A stretch of DNA of 64,000 nucleotides from Prorocentrum cordatum (taxonomy: Eukaryota > Sar > Dinophyceae > Prorocentrales > Prorocentraceae). The notes below the pieces were generated by a model. The model was given only the letters and a program-made list of their open reading frames with translations. It did not search any database and was not told the origin of the DNA. The stretch lies in contig CAUYUJ010009524.1 of NCBI GenBank assembly GCA_963575745.1, positions 362,531 through 426,530 on the forward strand. Reading direction: 5' to 3'. How positions within the stretch are numbered: position 1 is the stretch's first letter; every line of letters begins with the position of its first letter. A program made the translations under genes and the position numbers. Shown in pieces: positions 33,495 to 46,199 of this stretch.

Positions 33495-34479
33495 ATGGAG
33501 GGGGAAGAGGGGAGCGATGACGGGAGGAATTGGATCAACAGGAGGATGCGAGTGATGAGGGCAGGGGGGGCAGGGTAGAAGGAGGATGAGGCGGGAGCAG
33601 GAGGGGGGAGGAGGGAGGAAGAGGGAAGAGGGAGGAGTTGCAGGGGGAGCACGGGTGTCGTGGAGTCGCAAGGGTGCCGCGCGGCGGCATTCGTCGCAGG
33701 CTGCCGTCAAGAAGAAGGCGTCAACGAAGGACCACAACTATCCCATCGACCATCTTATTTGTTACAGCTATGGGAAGTCGTTAAGCCCACAGAGCGGGAG
33801 TCACGGTGGACCTCCAAAGGGCCTTGAATACGCACATATCGCAATACATTGAGCGCACATTTGTATGACTTGGACCTTGGTACGGCCGAACACCTTGAGG
33901 TTCAGCTGGGGCCTTCACGGGTCTCTCCTGAGCTCGCTGGGGCTTCTGGAGCCTAGTGAGGCCATCTTGACCTTCCCTGGAGGGTACGGGGGTCGCTTTG
34001 GAGTTCGGGGCCCGCATGGGGGCGTCTTGGGGCCATATCGGGGCTACATTGGCGTGTCTTGGGGCCCTCCGGGTCTGCGGTGGCCTCTTCGGGGGGCACT
34101 CCTGCCTCGTATTGGTGCTCTTGTGGGTTGTCGTGTGGTCCTCCTCGGCCGTCCTGGAGCCAACGTGGGCGTCGTTTGGGCAGTCTTGGGGCGCCCTTGG
34201 GGGCCTGTTGGGCCGTCGTCGACGTTCTGAAATCATGTTGGCCTCCGTGGATGCTGTTTGGGAGTCCTCGTAGAGCCTCTAGGGACTTCTCGGGAACTTC
34301 TTCGGCGTCTTGAGTGTCTCATGACTCATGGCGGCGTACTGGAGGCCTATTGAGGCTGTCCGAGCCCTTTATAGACCATCGTTGACCCATAGTGAGCCGT
34401 CTTGGCGCCGCCTGGTGATCAGATGGATCGGTGTTGTCTGTTTTACGCGGCCAAGACAACCCTTGCTCCGACCTGCCAC

Positions 34480-35200
34480 TCCGAGCAAGGGTTTCGCTGG
34501 CCGTGTTGAACAGACAGACTACTCGTCGAGTGGCAACGCAGGCAGGCGGAACAAATACAATGTCATTCCACTCATCACATGCAGCGCAGAGGGGGGAGGG
34601 CATGATACAGTTCGGCTATATTCATCTCATGGCATCGCAAGGCGGCGGGCAACATGTTCGTCTACTCCACTCGTCACGTGACAACGCAAGTGAGCGGAAC
34701 ACATTAGATTCAGTGTCATCTGTTAGTTGGCAACGCAGACAGCGGAACAAAACACATATTATTATACGTTGCTCCACTCGTTCACTCGACCCTTCCCATG
34801 GAAGCCCCAGGGGGGCAACAAACATACTAATCTACATATGCCCGCCGCATGGCAATGCAGAGGTCGACGACCTGGGTCCAGGGCCAGCGGACTCGTCACA
34901 TGGCAGTTCATGGGAAGAGCATTATGTTATTTCTTCTGGTCACGTGGCAGCGCAGGCAGGGAGACAAAAACAGGATTCCATTGTACCCATCGCATGGGAA
35001 TGGGATTGCAGAACAAACAACGATTTCATTGCGCCCGTCACGTAGCAACCCAGTTGACGAGAAGCAACACCGTTTGATGTTACGAAGACCCCTAATTGGA
35101 GTTGCGCCGGGTTCATTGTTTTACTCGTCATGTGCCAATCCAGGGGGAGCGAACAAATATTATCCCACATTACTCGCCGAATGGCAACGCCGCGCTCGGC
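34480..35200. repeat. Degenerate tandem repeat with CGTCACGTGGCAACGCAGG core
   Basis: About ten poorly conserved copies of a 60-80-bp unit with CACTCGTCACGTGGCAACGC and GCGGAACAAA phrases. No gene seen. Confidence 0.7.
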
Positions 35201-35391
35201 GAGCATAGTCCAGCGCCGGCGTCTGGCGACCATGGCCCATAGGTCCGAGACGGGAGCCCAGCGTGCAGCGTCCTGGGCCTCTGTCTGGGGCCCAGCGCCC
35301 ACCGGCCCATTTTCCATCCGGCGCACCCCTCACACGGATCTTGCCCTCTTGTTTTTGGTGTCTTGTTATTTCGGCATCAATGGAAGTATAA

Positions 35392-35660
35392 TCCACACAC
35401 ACACACATTACATTGCTTTGAACACCTCACCAATCTTGTATGTAATTCGAACATTGTCCATTCGTTTTTCTTTTATATGTGTATTCACAGAGGTGCATCA
35501 GCATATGTAAATATATGCGTATATATACGTTGATACTTACAGGTACACATACACACTCATACACATATAATTATGTATGTATATATAGACATATATATAC
35601 AAAGATATTATACACGCACATGTGTATATACGAATGTGTGTACATACATCTGAATATTAG
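35392..35660. repeat. AT/CA-rich microsatellite stretch
   Basis: CACACACA then TATATACG, ATATATGTATATA phrases. No coding content. Confidence 0.85.
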
Positions 35661-37556
35661 TATCGAAGACGTCTACGGCGAATCACTGTTGCCCCCTGCC
35701 TTCTTGGGAGGGCCTGTGCGGTCGAAAGTTAGGCTGGAGCTATCGGACCATGTTTCCCCCAGCTGTCATTGAAACCTCTCGGGAACACTTGAGGGCGAGG
35801 AGAATGAGAAGAAGAAGAAGAGGAAGAAGAAGGAAATGGGAGTACGAGGAGGAGGAGCAGCAGCAGGAGGAGGAGAAGAACGCCTCTTGGAAGCCTCTTG
35901 GGGCACTCTTGGGGTCTCATGGGAGCTTCCGGGGTGCCTCTTGTCGGCCTCTTCTAAGCCTCCTTGGGCCTCTTGGGAGCCTTTGGGGGCTTGTTCGGGA
36001 CCGCGTTGGCCATCTTAAGGCGTTCCTGGCCTGTCTGACGCCGTCGGAAGACGTCTTGGATGCCTCTCTGAACCGAATTGGAGCCCTCCTGGGGCGCTTC
36101 AGGGCCGTCTTGGAGGCCATCTTGGAGCTCTTCGAGCCCTCTTGGGCCGTCTCGGGGCCTGCTGGGGGCTGTCTTGGGAGGCTCTTGGGCCGTCCTGGGG
36201 CCATCTTGGAGGCCACTTGGGAGATCTTGGGGCAGACTTGGGAGCCTCTTGGGCGGTCTCAGGCGTCTTTTGGGCGCTTCGTGGTCCGTCTGAGGCTCTT
36301 TTGGACAATTTTCGCGGTCTTGAAGGCATATTGGGCCTTCTTGGAGGCCATCTTGGGGCTATATTTGGCTCTCTTGGGGCCATCTCGTCCGTCTTGGAGG
36401 CTTCTTGACCACCTTGGAGGCCATCTTGACGCCATCTGAAGCGAACCAGCCGACGAGACAGCCAGCCGGCGCGCTGTGCCGAAAGCCCAGGGGGATTTTT
36501 AAAAGAACGAAAGGATTTTTCAGAATGTCCTGCATGCCACGCAACCATGTGGCGGGCCAACAGCCAACAGGAAGCATCTTGGAGCCGTTCAGGGACCAAA
36601 AAGACCTTTTCGGAACGCTCATTTTGGTCCCCGCTGGTTTGCCACAGGGGTGCCTGGTGTGTTGGACGTTCTGAAAGGTTTTTGATTATTTTAGAACTCC
36701 CCTTGGGCCTGCGGCAGCGCGCCGGCTGGTTGTCTCGTCGGCTGTTTCGCTTCAGATGGCTTCAAGATGGCCTCCAAGGTGGTCAAGATGCCTCCCCAAG
36801 AGAGCCCAATATAGCCCCAAGATGGCATCCAAGACGGTTCCCAGATGCCTTCAAGACCGCGAAGATGGTCCAAAGTAGCCTAAGACGGCCCAAGAAGCGC
36901 CCAAGAGGCCCCAGAGATGGCCCAAGAGGCCTCCAAGGGATCCTCAAGGAAGGCCCGAAGAGGCCAACATCATTGATTTCTTAAGGTGTTCCAAGGAATT
37001 TGCATTTGCTTCTTGTCGGCCTTCCGACGGCCCGAGACGGCCCAAGAGACCCCCAAGATCACCCCAAGGTGGCCCCATGGCTCCCCAACAAGCCTCCAAG
37101 ACGGCCCCCAGCAGGCCCCAAGACGGCCCCAAAGGCCTCGAAGAGCCCCAAGATGGTTCCAAAAGGTTCAGAGAGGCATCCAAGACGGCCTCCCTCCGAC
37201 GGCGTCAGACTGGCCAGGAACGCCGTAAGACACCAAAAAAGGCCCCCAAAAAAACCTAAGGGCCCAAAGAGGCCCAAAGGAAGCCCCCACGGACCTCCAA
37301 AAGGCTCCCAGGAAGCTCCCAGGAGGCTCGAAGAGTGGCCCCAGAATCTCCCAAGAGGCCTCTTCCTGCCTCTCTCCTTTTTCTCCTATGTCCTCCCTCT
37401 CTTCCTCGTCCTCCTCTTCCTACCCCACGTGTTCCCCCAAGGACTTCCACAACGGCTGGGGGAACGCATGGCCCACTAGCGTGGCCAAAGGTTGCCCAAA
37501 CTTTTGGCCTCGAAGGCGTCTCCTGAAAGACAAGGGGCGGCGGTGATTCGCTGTAG
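35660..37556. mobile_element. Foldback (palindromic) repeat element
   Basis: The left end TATCGAAGACGTCTACGGCG, with AATCACTGTTGCCCC, matches the reverse complement of the right end (GGGGCGGCGGTGATTCGCTG...). Inner segments also pair: 36,418-36,510 (AGCGAACCAGCCGACGAGAC) with 36,660-36,775 inverted. The arms are filled by TTGGGGCC minisatellite in opposite orientations. A related left end lies at 28,190-28,245. No coding sequence seen. Confidence 0.68.
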
Positions 37557-38234
37557 GCGTTTTCGAGTAGGAGCAGGACGAAAAGGAGGAGGAGGATGAG
37601 GAGGAGGAGGAGGAGGACAGTTCTTGGCAGCCTCTTGGGGCACTCTTGGAGATTCCTGGGAGCTTCCTGTGGGCCTCCCGGGGCATCTTGGGGATCCCCC
37701 TGGGCCTCTTGGGGGCCTTTGGGGGCTTCCTAGGGGCCTCTTTGGCAGTCTTAGGGCGTTTCTGGCCCGTCTGACGCCGTCGAACCGTTTTTGGGGGCCT
37801 GGCTTGGAGCCCTGTTGGGGCAGCTCAAGGCCGTCTGGAGACCATTTGGGGCGTCTTGGATACTTTTTGGACCGTCTTGGGGTCTTCTTGGGGCCGTCTT
37901 GTGGGCCTCTTGGGCCGTCCTAGGACCATCTTGGAGGTCTTTGGGGCCATCTTGCGCCGATCTTGCGGGCCTCTTGGGCCGTCTAGGGTCATCGGAAGGC
38001 CAAGAAGGAGCCACTACAGTAATGTTTCGAACGCATAGGGAACATCTATGCGTACCCTTCTGCAGGCCTTCCTGCATACCCTTTTGGAGGCCTCTTGGGC
38101 CGTCTTGGAGGCGTCTTAAGGGCCTTTGGGGCCGTCTTGGGCCATGTTGAGGCTTGTGTAGTCCGTCTGGGGTGCATCTTGGGCCGTCTTGGAGGCATAT
38201 GTTGGCATCTTAGCCGTTTTGGAGGCCATCTTGT

Positions 38235-38300
38235 GGGCATGCCGTCTATTGGATGTTCGTTTGGATCTCGTGGGAGGCCCCTCGGGTGCCTCTTGGAGGC
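38235..38300 (+). repeat. Dispersed repeat, copy 2
   Basis: Matches 32,590-32,660 (CTATTGGATGTTCGTTTGGA). The flanks are minisatellite in both cases. Confidence 0.75.
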
Positions 38301-38969
38301 AGTTCGGAGGCCTCTTGGGGGCCGTTTGGGGGCCTCTCGGGGCATCGTTTGGGCTTCTTGAGGGCCTCTTGGGGTCTCTTGGAGGCCTCTTTGGGGCCTC
38401 TTGGGGCCTCATGGGCGCCTCCTGGGGCCTCGCGGGGGCCTCTTGGGGCAGAAGGCTCGGATGTTCGGTTCGTTTTCCCACTCTTGGGCCTCTTTTGGGG
38501 CCGCCTTGGAGCGTCGGAAAGCCGAAAAGGCGAGAACGCGGGGGCGTCTTGGAGGCCTCTTTGGCCGTCTTGAGGCCATAACTATTGGGCTTCTGGGCAG
38601 ATTCTCGGCCGTCTCGGGGCCCTCGTGGGCAGTCTTGCATGCCGCTATGGGCCCTCTTGGCCCGTCGTGGGGCCCTCTTTGGGCCGAGAAGTTTGCGCAC
38701 CACCACCTGGCCAAGCCCAGGTGGCGCGCGGAAGCAATTGAGAGCGAGGGGTCGAGGCCCCTTAAAGACTCCTCAGGAGTGCGGATTGAGGTTTAGAGCA
38801 TTGGGCCCAAGACCTGAGGACACGCCCGCTCCGTGCCCGGCGGCACGGTGGCGGATATGTTTTGCAGCACGTATATTACAAAGGACCCTGTTGGGTAGGC
38901 GCATCAGAGCAATCCTTGGGGCATCTACGGGCCACGCTGAAGGCAAACTTGCTGCACGACCACGTGTGT

Positions 38970-39385
38970 GCATATGTTTTTCGGAACACTCGTTTTTGAA
39001 AGTATTGCGAAACCTGAGGTTTGTGATAGATTTCGGCATGCTCGCGCGACGATGCGCGATTGCGTACTCAGGATTCTCGCTACAGCACGCTCCCAAAGGC
39101 GTTCGAACAATTTCGGCATGCGCCTGCGAGAGGCCCGCTTGGTAGCATGTTATGAATATGTTGCAAACTCAGATGGGTTTCTTAAGAATCTGCAAGTGCG
39201 CGAGCGCAAGCTTTTCTTATTATTTTGAAAATCCGTGATGCGAAGTCATGTGATCATGTGTGCTTATATATGCTCGTGACACTCGGTTTCGAAAGATCTA
39301 CGAAACTTAAGGTTTTAAAGGATTTCGGCATGCGCGCGCGACGACGCGCGCGTGTATACTTCGCCCGCGTTTTGCATAGGATTGT
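38970..39385. repeat. Two degenerate direct repeats about 290 bp apart
   Basis: 38,970-39,075 and 39,262-39,365 share CGAAAC-TGAGGTTT...GATTTCGGCATGC followed by GCGCGACGATGCGCG-type sequence. Confidence 0.65.
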
Positions 39386-39597
39386 CGATAAACGATGGCG
39401 CGCGGATCGTATTTGTTGCAGAGGATGGGGGGGAAGTATTACCGGCCTGCCTGGGATGCTACGAGTTCATATTCAGGGTGGACGATTGGGGCAGAACCCC
39501 ATGTAAATTACAATGCGGAGCGGGGGGCGGTTAAATCCGGGGGGGGGGTAGATCCTAATATTCTTTTATGAACTAGGAACTACGTTGTGACCAAGGG

Positions 39598-39825
39598 CTG
39601 CGACGAGGCGGCAACGGGGGGGCGACGGTGGCCACATAGCCGCTAGACCGAACACACGGTCCAGACGACGTGCGGCGATGAGGCGGCGACTGGGTGGCGA
39701 TTGCGGCCACATAGACGCCAGATTGAAGACACGGCCCAGACGACGGGCGGCGACGAGGCGGCGACGGGGCGGCGACGACGGTAACATAGTCGCCAGACCG
39801 CAGACACGTCTCAGTCCGTTGGGCC
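39598..39825. repeat. About 75-bp tandem repeat, three copies
   Basis: Units contain GCGACGAGGCGGCGAC, GGCCACATAG and CGCCAGA...CAGACACGGCCCAGACGAC. Confidence 0.85.
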
Positions 39826-39829
39826 GCCA

Positions 39830-41840
39830 TTGTTCTCCGTTGTCTCCCGCTGCCTCGCGTTGTCTCCCGTTTTCTTTTTATATTATCCCTAGGTTTTACA
39901 GCCCTACCCATGCTGTTATCCTTGTAGAATTAGCATTGCTGTCAGCACGAGTACGAGTTAGCCGAGATAGAGCTATCGCATGTTTTAGTATGAATATGTT
40001 GTGTTTCGTAGCCTCCATGATCACTCTGGATGCCTCCGTCTATGCTTTTATGTGTTGTTTCTTTCTCTCTCTCTCTCTCGCTCAGCGTTAAGCTGCTCAG
40101 GGTCTTCGCCGAAGGATGTAAGTTCTTCTTGCCCAGAAGGCTGGTGTTTGCATCATAGGCAGATGGATGGAGGCCCTCGTAGACGTGCACTCTGCTGGCG
40201 TTGGGTGCCCTATCGGGCAGGGCGGTGAGAAGTCGGCTGCACCGTGTCTGCAGGCGTGATTCAAACTTGCAGCACGAGGCAGGCCGTGGCTGGACGTGGT
40301 AGAACACCACAGTTGGATAAGATAGATCATTCTCAATGCACCTGATTCATCCACATGTGCTCACACATGCAGCGAATGACATTGCACAGCTTGTACATGA
40401 TTGTACGTATGCGTGGTGCCTTGCACAGGTATTTGCAAGTTTATGTAGGGGTACGTCTGCAAATCAGACTCTGCCCATTCACCTTGCGGCCTCTTTGTGC
40501 TAACTCATGGTCGCATCGGACGCCTCCAGGAACGAGATAAGAAACGGAAAGGTAAGGAGAAAGCGAACCGAAAAGGTAAAACCAGAGAAAAGGAAAAAAA
40601 GAAACGGAGCGTGGGAGTCTGGGACAGGCAATGTGCAACGACTTGCAGCAAGATCTCGTGCTCAGTGAGACCGACAGCTTTTCGTGTTGGAGAGTATAGT
40701 TTCCTATCTGACGCGGCAAAAGGTCTGCGGAAGAGCATTGGAGAGCGAAGAGGGGGGAGCAAGGGTGAGCGGTGAGCGAGTGGGCACGGGATGAGCGCGA
40801 GTTTGATGCCAATTTGAGTGGGGGAGAAGGGGGAGGAGGAACACCAGCAGAAGGAACAGGCGGAGCATGAGGAGCAGCATAAGGCCAGGGGAGTTCGCAA
40901 GCACTGTGAGTATATCATTCAGTTCAGCGCGACCACAACCTAAATCTGCGGCGTGGGGCGCCAGGGAGTTTACGCATGCGTTGTTGTCGCCCCTTGCAGG
41001 GAGAGGTCAAGAACAGGGATAAGGAGGAAAGGGGGAGAGGTCCATCACCGCGATCGCCCGGGCTCCCACGAACTCTCCTCGCCGTGTCACGAGGCCCCCT
41101 CCTCGCTGCCCCATCATGCTGCATTTTCCCCTGGACCCCCTCTGTCCCACTGTCGCGTCGTTTCGGTGTGGCGGCGACGCGGTGACGCCAGCGCGGTTGT
41201 TCGAGGTTGCGCGCGACACCGAACGATTTTGCGCGATCTTAAGGCCACGATCGTTCAGGAGCCAACGCAAGGGCCGGCATGGCACGAGCTTGCCGAAGAG
41301 AGGGAGGGGAGCGAACGCGGAGGAGAAGAAAGAAGGAGAGCTCGAGCGCCAGCGACGAGAGCGCTGGCACCAGCGACTCCTGAGCCAGCGGCGTCGGCGG
41401 CCGCTTCCCGCTCGGTCTGGCCATGTCTCACCCTCGTTCCGCCGCCTCGGCCGAGTGCCAAGACCCCAGTGGCGGACCATTCATGGGAGCAGGAGGCCGT
41501 GTGATGGCAATGAGCTCAGAGGAAGCGAAAAAGCTCACATTCACAACCCGATAGAAAGCACTATTTCAACCAAACACGTGAATGCATAGTGGAAGTGAGT
41601 CTTGGCTCACTGGAAGCCCTTCCATTTCACCATCAAGAAAAGAGCCGATCAGCAATCACATGAATTACGTGAGTCAGCTCCCCAAACGGAGCTTGTAACT
41701 ACTTGGGTTGTTTTTTCTTTTTACAGTCATTGGACGGGCATGTCGGGGTGTCGGCTGGTGCCTGGTTGGTGGGCGCCCGTTGGCGCCTCGTGGGTGCCCC
41801 GCGCTGGGGGGGGAGTGCCGAGGTTCTGTCTGTTGCCCAA
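39830..41840. other. No gene recognised
   Basis: Includes a (CT)n tract at 40,060-40,083 and A/G-rich stretches near 40,530-40,610. Open frames of up to about 180 codons overlap on several frames without recognisable domains. Confidence 0.5.
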
Positions 41841-41844
41841 CGTA

Positions 41845-42035
41845 GATTGCACCACGCAGGTTGCACAGCATGTCGTGCACCACAAAGGTTGTACCACACA
41901 CCTTGCTTGGCATAGCTCGCATCGCATAGCTTGCAACACGTGCATCGCACCACGTAGACTGCACAGCCGAGCCTAAACCACACAGTTTGCGTCACATAGT
42001 CTGCATCGCATAACTTGCACCACATAGCTCATGCA
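41845..42035. repeat. About 20-bp degenerate GCACCACATAGCTTGCA repeat
   Basis: Eight to nine copies of a GCAnCACnnAGnTTGCA phrase. Confidence 0.75.
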
Positions 42036-42749
42036 GGCAGTGCAATCATTTATTGTTTAGGGCCCACCCTGACAAACATGTTGCCGTCTGTTTTTGCGTT
42101 CAGTCAACAACAACGTATTTGCATCCAGTGAGTTTCTTAATTTGGAGATGCGATCCAAGATCTCCAGGTTGTCATGATGTTCCAGAGCTTCCAGAGACCG
42201 GAGCCATTGGATACTGAAGAAGTCCTGGACAGCGCCCTGTGCCAATCGCATCATACCATCACTCGACCTAACCATGAGGCGACCAAGAAGAGGGAGCCCG
42301 GAGGGAGCGAAAGCAAGGCGAGCAGAAGAGAGAGAGCCCAAGGTGAAATCAGTCGGGAACACCAGACGAGAACCGACAGGACGGGAGGCCACAATTCTGG
42401 AGCTTGCCAAACACATGCAAGATCTCCAGTCTGTCCAGTGGTTGCATGTCGATGACGTCGGCAATGCGGCATGGTCTGGAGCCCGATTCCTGACGTCGCC
42501 GATGCATCGGCGGTGCGGCGTGGTCCTCCAACCGATCCTCGGCGGCGAGCGAGGGGGGAAGCGAGAAGGAGACGGCCTTCTCGGAAGGCGGCGGGACTTC
42601 TCCGAAGCCCTCGCGCCTTCTGAGATGTCTTCTTTGTCTCAGGGGAAGGCTTAGAACAGTTCTCAGAAGGCCAGGGGACTTCAGAGCCTTTTGAGAAGGC
42701 CCGCCCCTTCTCACATCCTCCCCGGGCTCGCCGCCGATATCCATTCGCT

Positions 42750-43025
42750 CCAGCCCGACTTGCAAGGCATCCGAGAAGAGCCGCCAGGATCCATTTCGGT
42801 CCGACCAGTCTGATGCGATATCGATCCTGGCCAGCTCGCTTCGATTCCATTCCGGCATTCCGACGACCCGATGTTGTTTGATGTTTGCATGGCGTTGTTG
42901 TGCATCTCGGGGTGCGGATCCGATTTGATTCCGATTCCCGTGCCGATGCAGCCCGATCCGACGCACATTCCGATCTGACACGATTTCCCGATTCGATGTT
43001 GATTGCTTGCCCGCTATGCAGCTCC
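42750..43025. repeat. CCGATT/ATTCCG hexamer-rich stretch
   Basis: Dense ATTCCGAT, CCGATCC and GATTCCG phrases. A repeat expansion, not coding. Confidence 0.65.
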
Positions 43026-43627
43026 CAGGCCCGATGCAATTTATATTTTGAACCTTTTTCCGCCTCTCACCCATTCTACCGCATGGAGGTGGGAAAGTGG
43101 GTGAAATAGAGAGGGGGAGGAGCGAGGGGGAGGGAGAAGGGGAGGAGAGATAACTCAGCGGGGAGGTGGAGGGATGATGAGGGAGGAGGAGGAGGACCAG
43201 AGCACACCCAAGACGCATCAGTGATGTTGCAAATTATCCTCCTGTCTCAAGTGCCCTGATTCCTACAATTTTTCCTCCACTGCAAAAGCGCCTCCGTGAA
43301 ACATCAGTACCCTAAGGACCTGTCATTCAAGCGAGAGCCCCGTTCTCGCAAGAGGTTGCCTTTCATCCTCTCAGCGCATGGTCAGGAATGCGAGCAGGCA
43401 CGACCATGCAGCTCAGCGAGGTGTCCGGGGAGATCTCGCTTCGAAGGAGAGGAGCGCCCACGTCCATGCAACCGCTGCGCGTCTGGATCCCCTTGGCTCC
43501 AGCCGCCCTGGCTCGAGAGAGCATGGCTGCCATGCTGCGCCCCGGGGCGGCGGCCGCCCGCCGGCCAGGCCGCCTCCGCGGACGGCGGAGACCGCCGCGG
43601 CGCGTCGCTGATGACAGCGGCGTGCGC

Positions 43628-43680
43628 CGTCGGCGCCGCGGGCGCCGCGGGCGCCGCGGGCGCCGCGGGCTCGGCCTGTG
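43628..43680. repeat. (GGGCGCCGC)n 9-bp repeat
   Basis: Several exact 9-bp copies within an alanine/arginine-rich frame. The flanking 43,300-44,000 is GC-rich and could be coding, but no domain is visible. Confidence 0.8.
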
Positions 43681-44059
43681 CCGCGGGCGCCACGGGCCTC
43701 GCGGGCGCCGTGCCCACCACTGGCGGCGCTGGTGGCGCGGGCACCGCCGGCGCCGCGCGCGCCGAGGAAGCCGCCGCGTGCGCTCTGGGCGCGGCGGGCG
43801 CCTGCGGCGCCGCGCGCGCGGCCAGTGCTCCTGCCGACGCCGCCGCGGCGGCCGCAGCGGGGCGGTGGCCTGCGGTGGCCGCCCACGCCTGGGCGGCCAG
43901 GCTCGCCGCCCGTGCGGCGGCTCCGCTGGACGCCCCGCGCGGCCTCGTGCCCGCCGGCGGCCCTGGCTCCGCGGCGGAGCGGCGTCGGCGGTCGGGACCC
44001 GGCTAGCGTTGGGGGCCATGCTGGCCTGCCGGCTGATTCCAGGACGGAGCAGCACGGCG

Positions 44060-46060
44060 GATCCCGGCAACACCATCGCGACGAGCACAACGGGTTCCAG
44101 CAGCACGACCGCCAGCAGCATGACGGACTCCAGCGGCGCTGCGAGCCGCACGACGGCCTCGGGCAGCACGACTGTGGGCAGCATGACGGACTCGAGCAGC
44201 ACCGCCGCGAGCAGTTCGACGCATCTCAGCAGCGTTGCGGCGAGCAGCATGGTGGATTCCAGCAGCACCACCATGAGCAGAACGAAGGACTACAGCAGCA
44301 CGACCGTGAGCAGCATGACGGGCCCAGCAGCAAGACCGTGACCAGTAGCACGACCGTGAGCCGCATGACGGTTTCCAGCAGCACCATCGAGACCAGCAGG
44401 ACGGACTCCAGCAGCACGACCGTGATCAGCATGACGGATTCCGGCGGCAAGACCGCGAGCAGCGTGACGGACTCCAGCAGCACGACCTTGAACAAAATGG
44501 CGGACTCCAGCAACACCACCATGAGCAGCACGACGGACTCCAGCATTACGACGGTGAGCAGCATGTCGGACTTCAGCAGCACCATCGTGGGCAGCGTGGC
44601 GGACTCCAGCAGCACGACCGTGAACAGCATGACGGGTTCCATCAGCACCATCGTAAGCAGCACAATGAATTCCAGAAGCACCGTCGTGAGCAGCAAGTCA
44701 GCGCGGACGTGAGGAGGATGACGGACTGCAGCATCACCATCGCCAGCAGCACGACGGACTCCAGCAGCCCCATCGTGAGCATCATGACGGACCCAGCAGC
44801 ACCAGCACGACAGACTCCAGCTGAATCATCGCGGGCAGCACGACGGGCTCGAGCAGCGCGACCGTGATCAGCATAACGGGCTCTGCTAGCACCATCGTGA
44901 GCAGCACGACGGACTCCAGCAGCACGGCCATGAGCAGCATGACGGACTCCAGCAGCACCATCGCGAGCAGCATTGCTGGCCCCAACAGCACGACAGTGAG
45001 CAGGATGACAGACCCCAGCACTAGTTATCATCGCGAGCCGCTCGACGGGCTCCAACAGCACGACCGTGAGAGACACGACGGACCCCATCAAGCGCCATCA
45101 TGAGCGGCACGACGGATTCCAGCAGCATGACCTTGAACAACATGGCGGACTCTAGCACCATCCTGAGCAGCACGACGAGCTCCATCAGCACGACCGTGAG
45201 CAACATGGCGGCTCCAGCAGCACCACAGTGAGCAGCACGACGGACTCCAGCAGCGAGACCGTGAACAGCATGATGGACTTCAGCAGCACCATCGTGAGCA
45301 GCACGACGGACTCTTGCAGCACGACTAGGAGCCCGATGACGGAGTCCAACAGGAGCAGCATGACATATTCTGGCTGCAAGACCGCGAGCAGCGCGACGGA
45401 GTCCAGCTTTACGACATTGAACAAAATGGTTGCTTTCAGCAGCAGCACCACCCTGAGCAGCACGACGGACTCCACGTGCGCGGTCTAGAGCATCGACGAC
45501 GGTTCCGAGCCGCAGCGCGGCGGACTTCGGCAGCACGACGGCGAGAAGCAGAACGGATTCCGGCATCACCATCGGGAGCAGCACGACGGACCCCAATGGT
45601 ACGATTGCGAACAGCATGTTGGGCTCCAGCAGCACCATCGCGACCAGCACGAATGTCTCCAGCAGCACGACCGCGAGCAGCATGACGGACTCCAGCAGCA
45701 CCGTGGTGAGCGGCGCGGAAGATCTCCAGCAGCGCAACGGGGGAGCAGCATGATGGACGCCGGCAGCCACGTCTTAAGCGATCGCGATCGCGACCACGAC
45801 CGTGAGCAGCGTGAAGGATTACAGCAGCACCATCGCGAGCAGCACGACGGATTCCATGGGCATGGCCTTGAGCAGCATGCCGCGCCCCAGAAGCATCATC
45901 GCGAGCAGCGTGACGGACTCCAGCAACACGACCGCGAACACCATGGCGGACTCCAGCAGCATCATCGCGAGCAGCACCACGGACTCCAGCAGCACGATTG
46001 CGACCAGTATGGCAGACTCTTGCAGCGCCAACGTGATCTTCTGGATTAGCTGGTTCACGC
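44060..46060. repeat. 33-bp minisatellite (11-codon unit)
   Basis: About 60 variant copies of a 33-bp unit built from CAGCAGCACGACCGTGAGCA and GCATGACGGACTC. On the + strand it reads as serine/threonine repeats (SSTTVSSMTDS). On the - strand it reads as hydrophobic repeats (LLESVMLLTVV). Frame breaks near 44,335, 44,710, 44,820, 45,100 and elsewhere split the + frame, so a present-day protein is unlikely. Confidence 0.92.
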
Positions 46061-46199
46061 GAGCCTGGTAGAGCCGGCGTCGCGCCCTGCGGCGCCCAGC
46101 TCAGCGCGCGCGAGGAGCGCCGGCTTCGGCGGCCGGCCCTGGGGCTGTTCAACGACGCGTGGATGGCGAAGCTATAGCAGCACCCTGAATAGCTCGCGC

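Noticed and set aside
27440-38670. Glycine/leucine/tryptophan-rich long frames (LGGLLGRLGAVLG type) as a structural protein family
   Set aside because: They follow the degenerate TTGGGGCCGTC minisatellite, occur on both strands and change frame freely.
43388-44006. Alanine-rich frame at 43.4-44.0 kb as a gene
   Set aside because: Composition alone (9-bp GC repeats, very high GC) explains the frame. Both strands are open, and no domain or splice pattern supports it.
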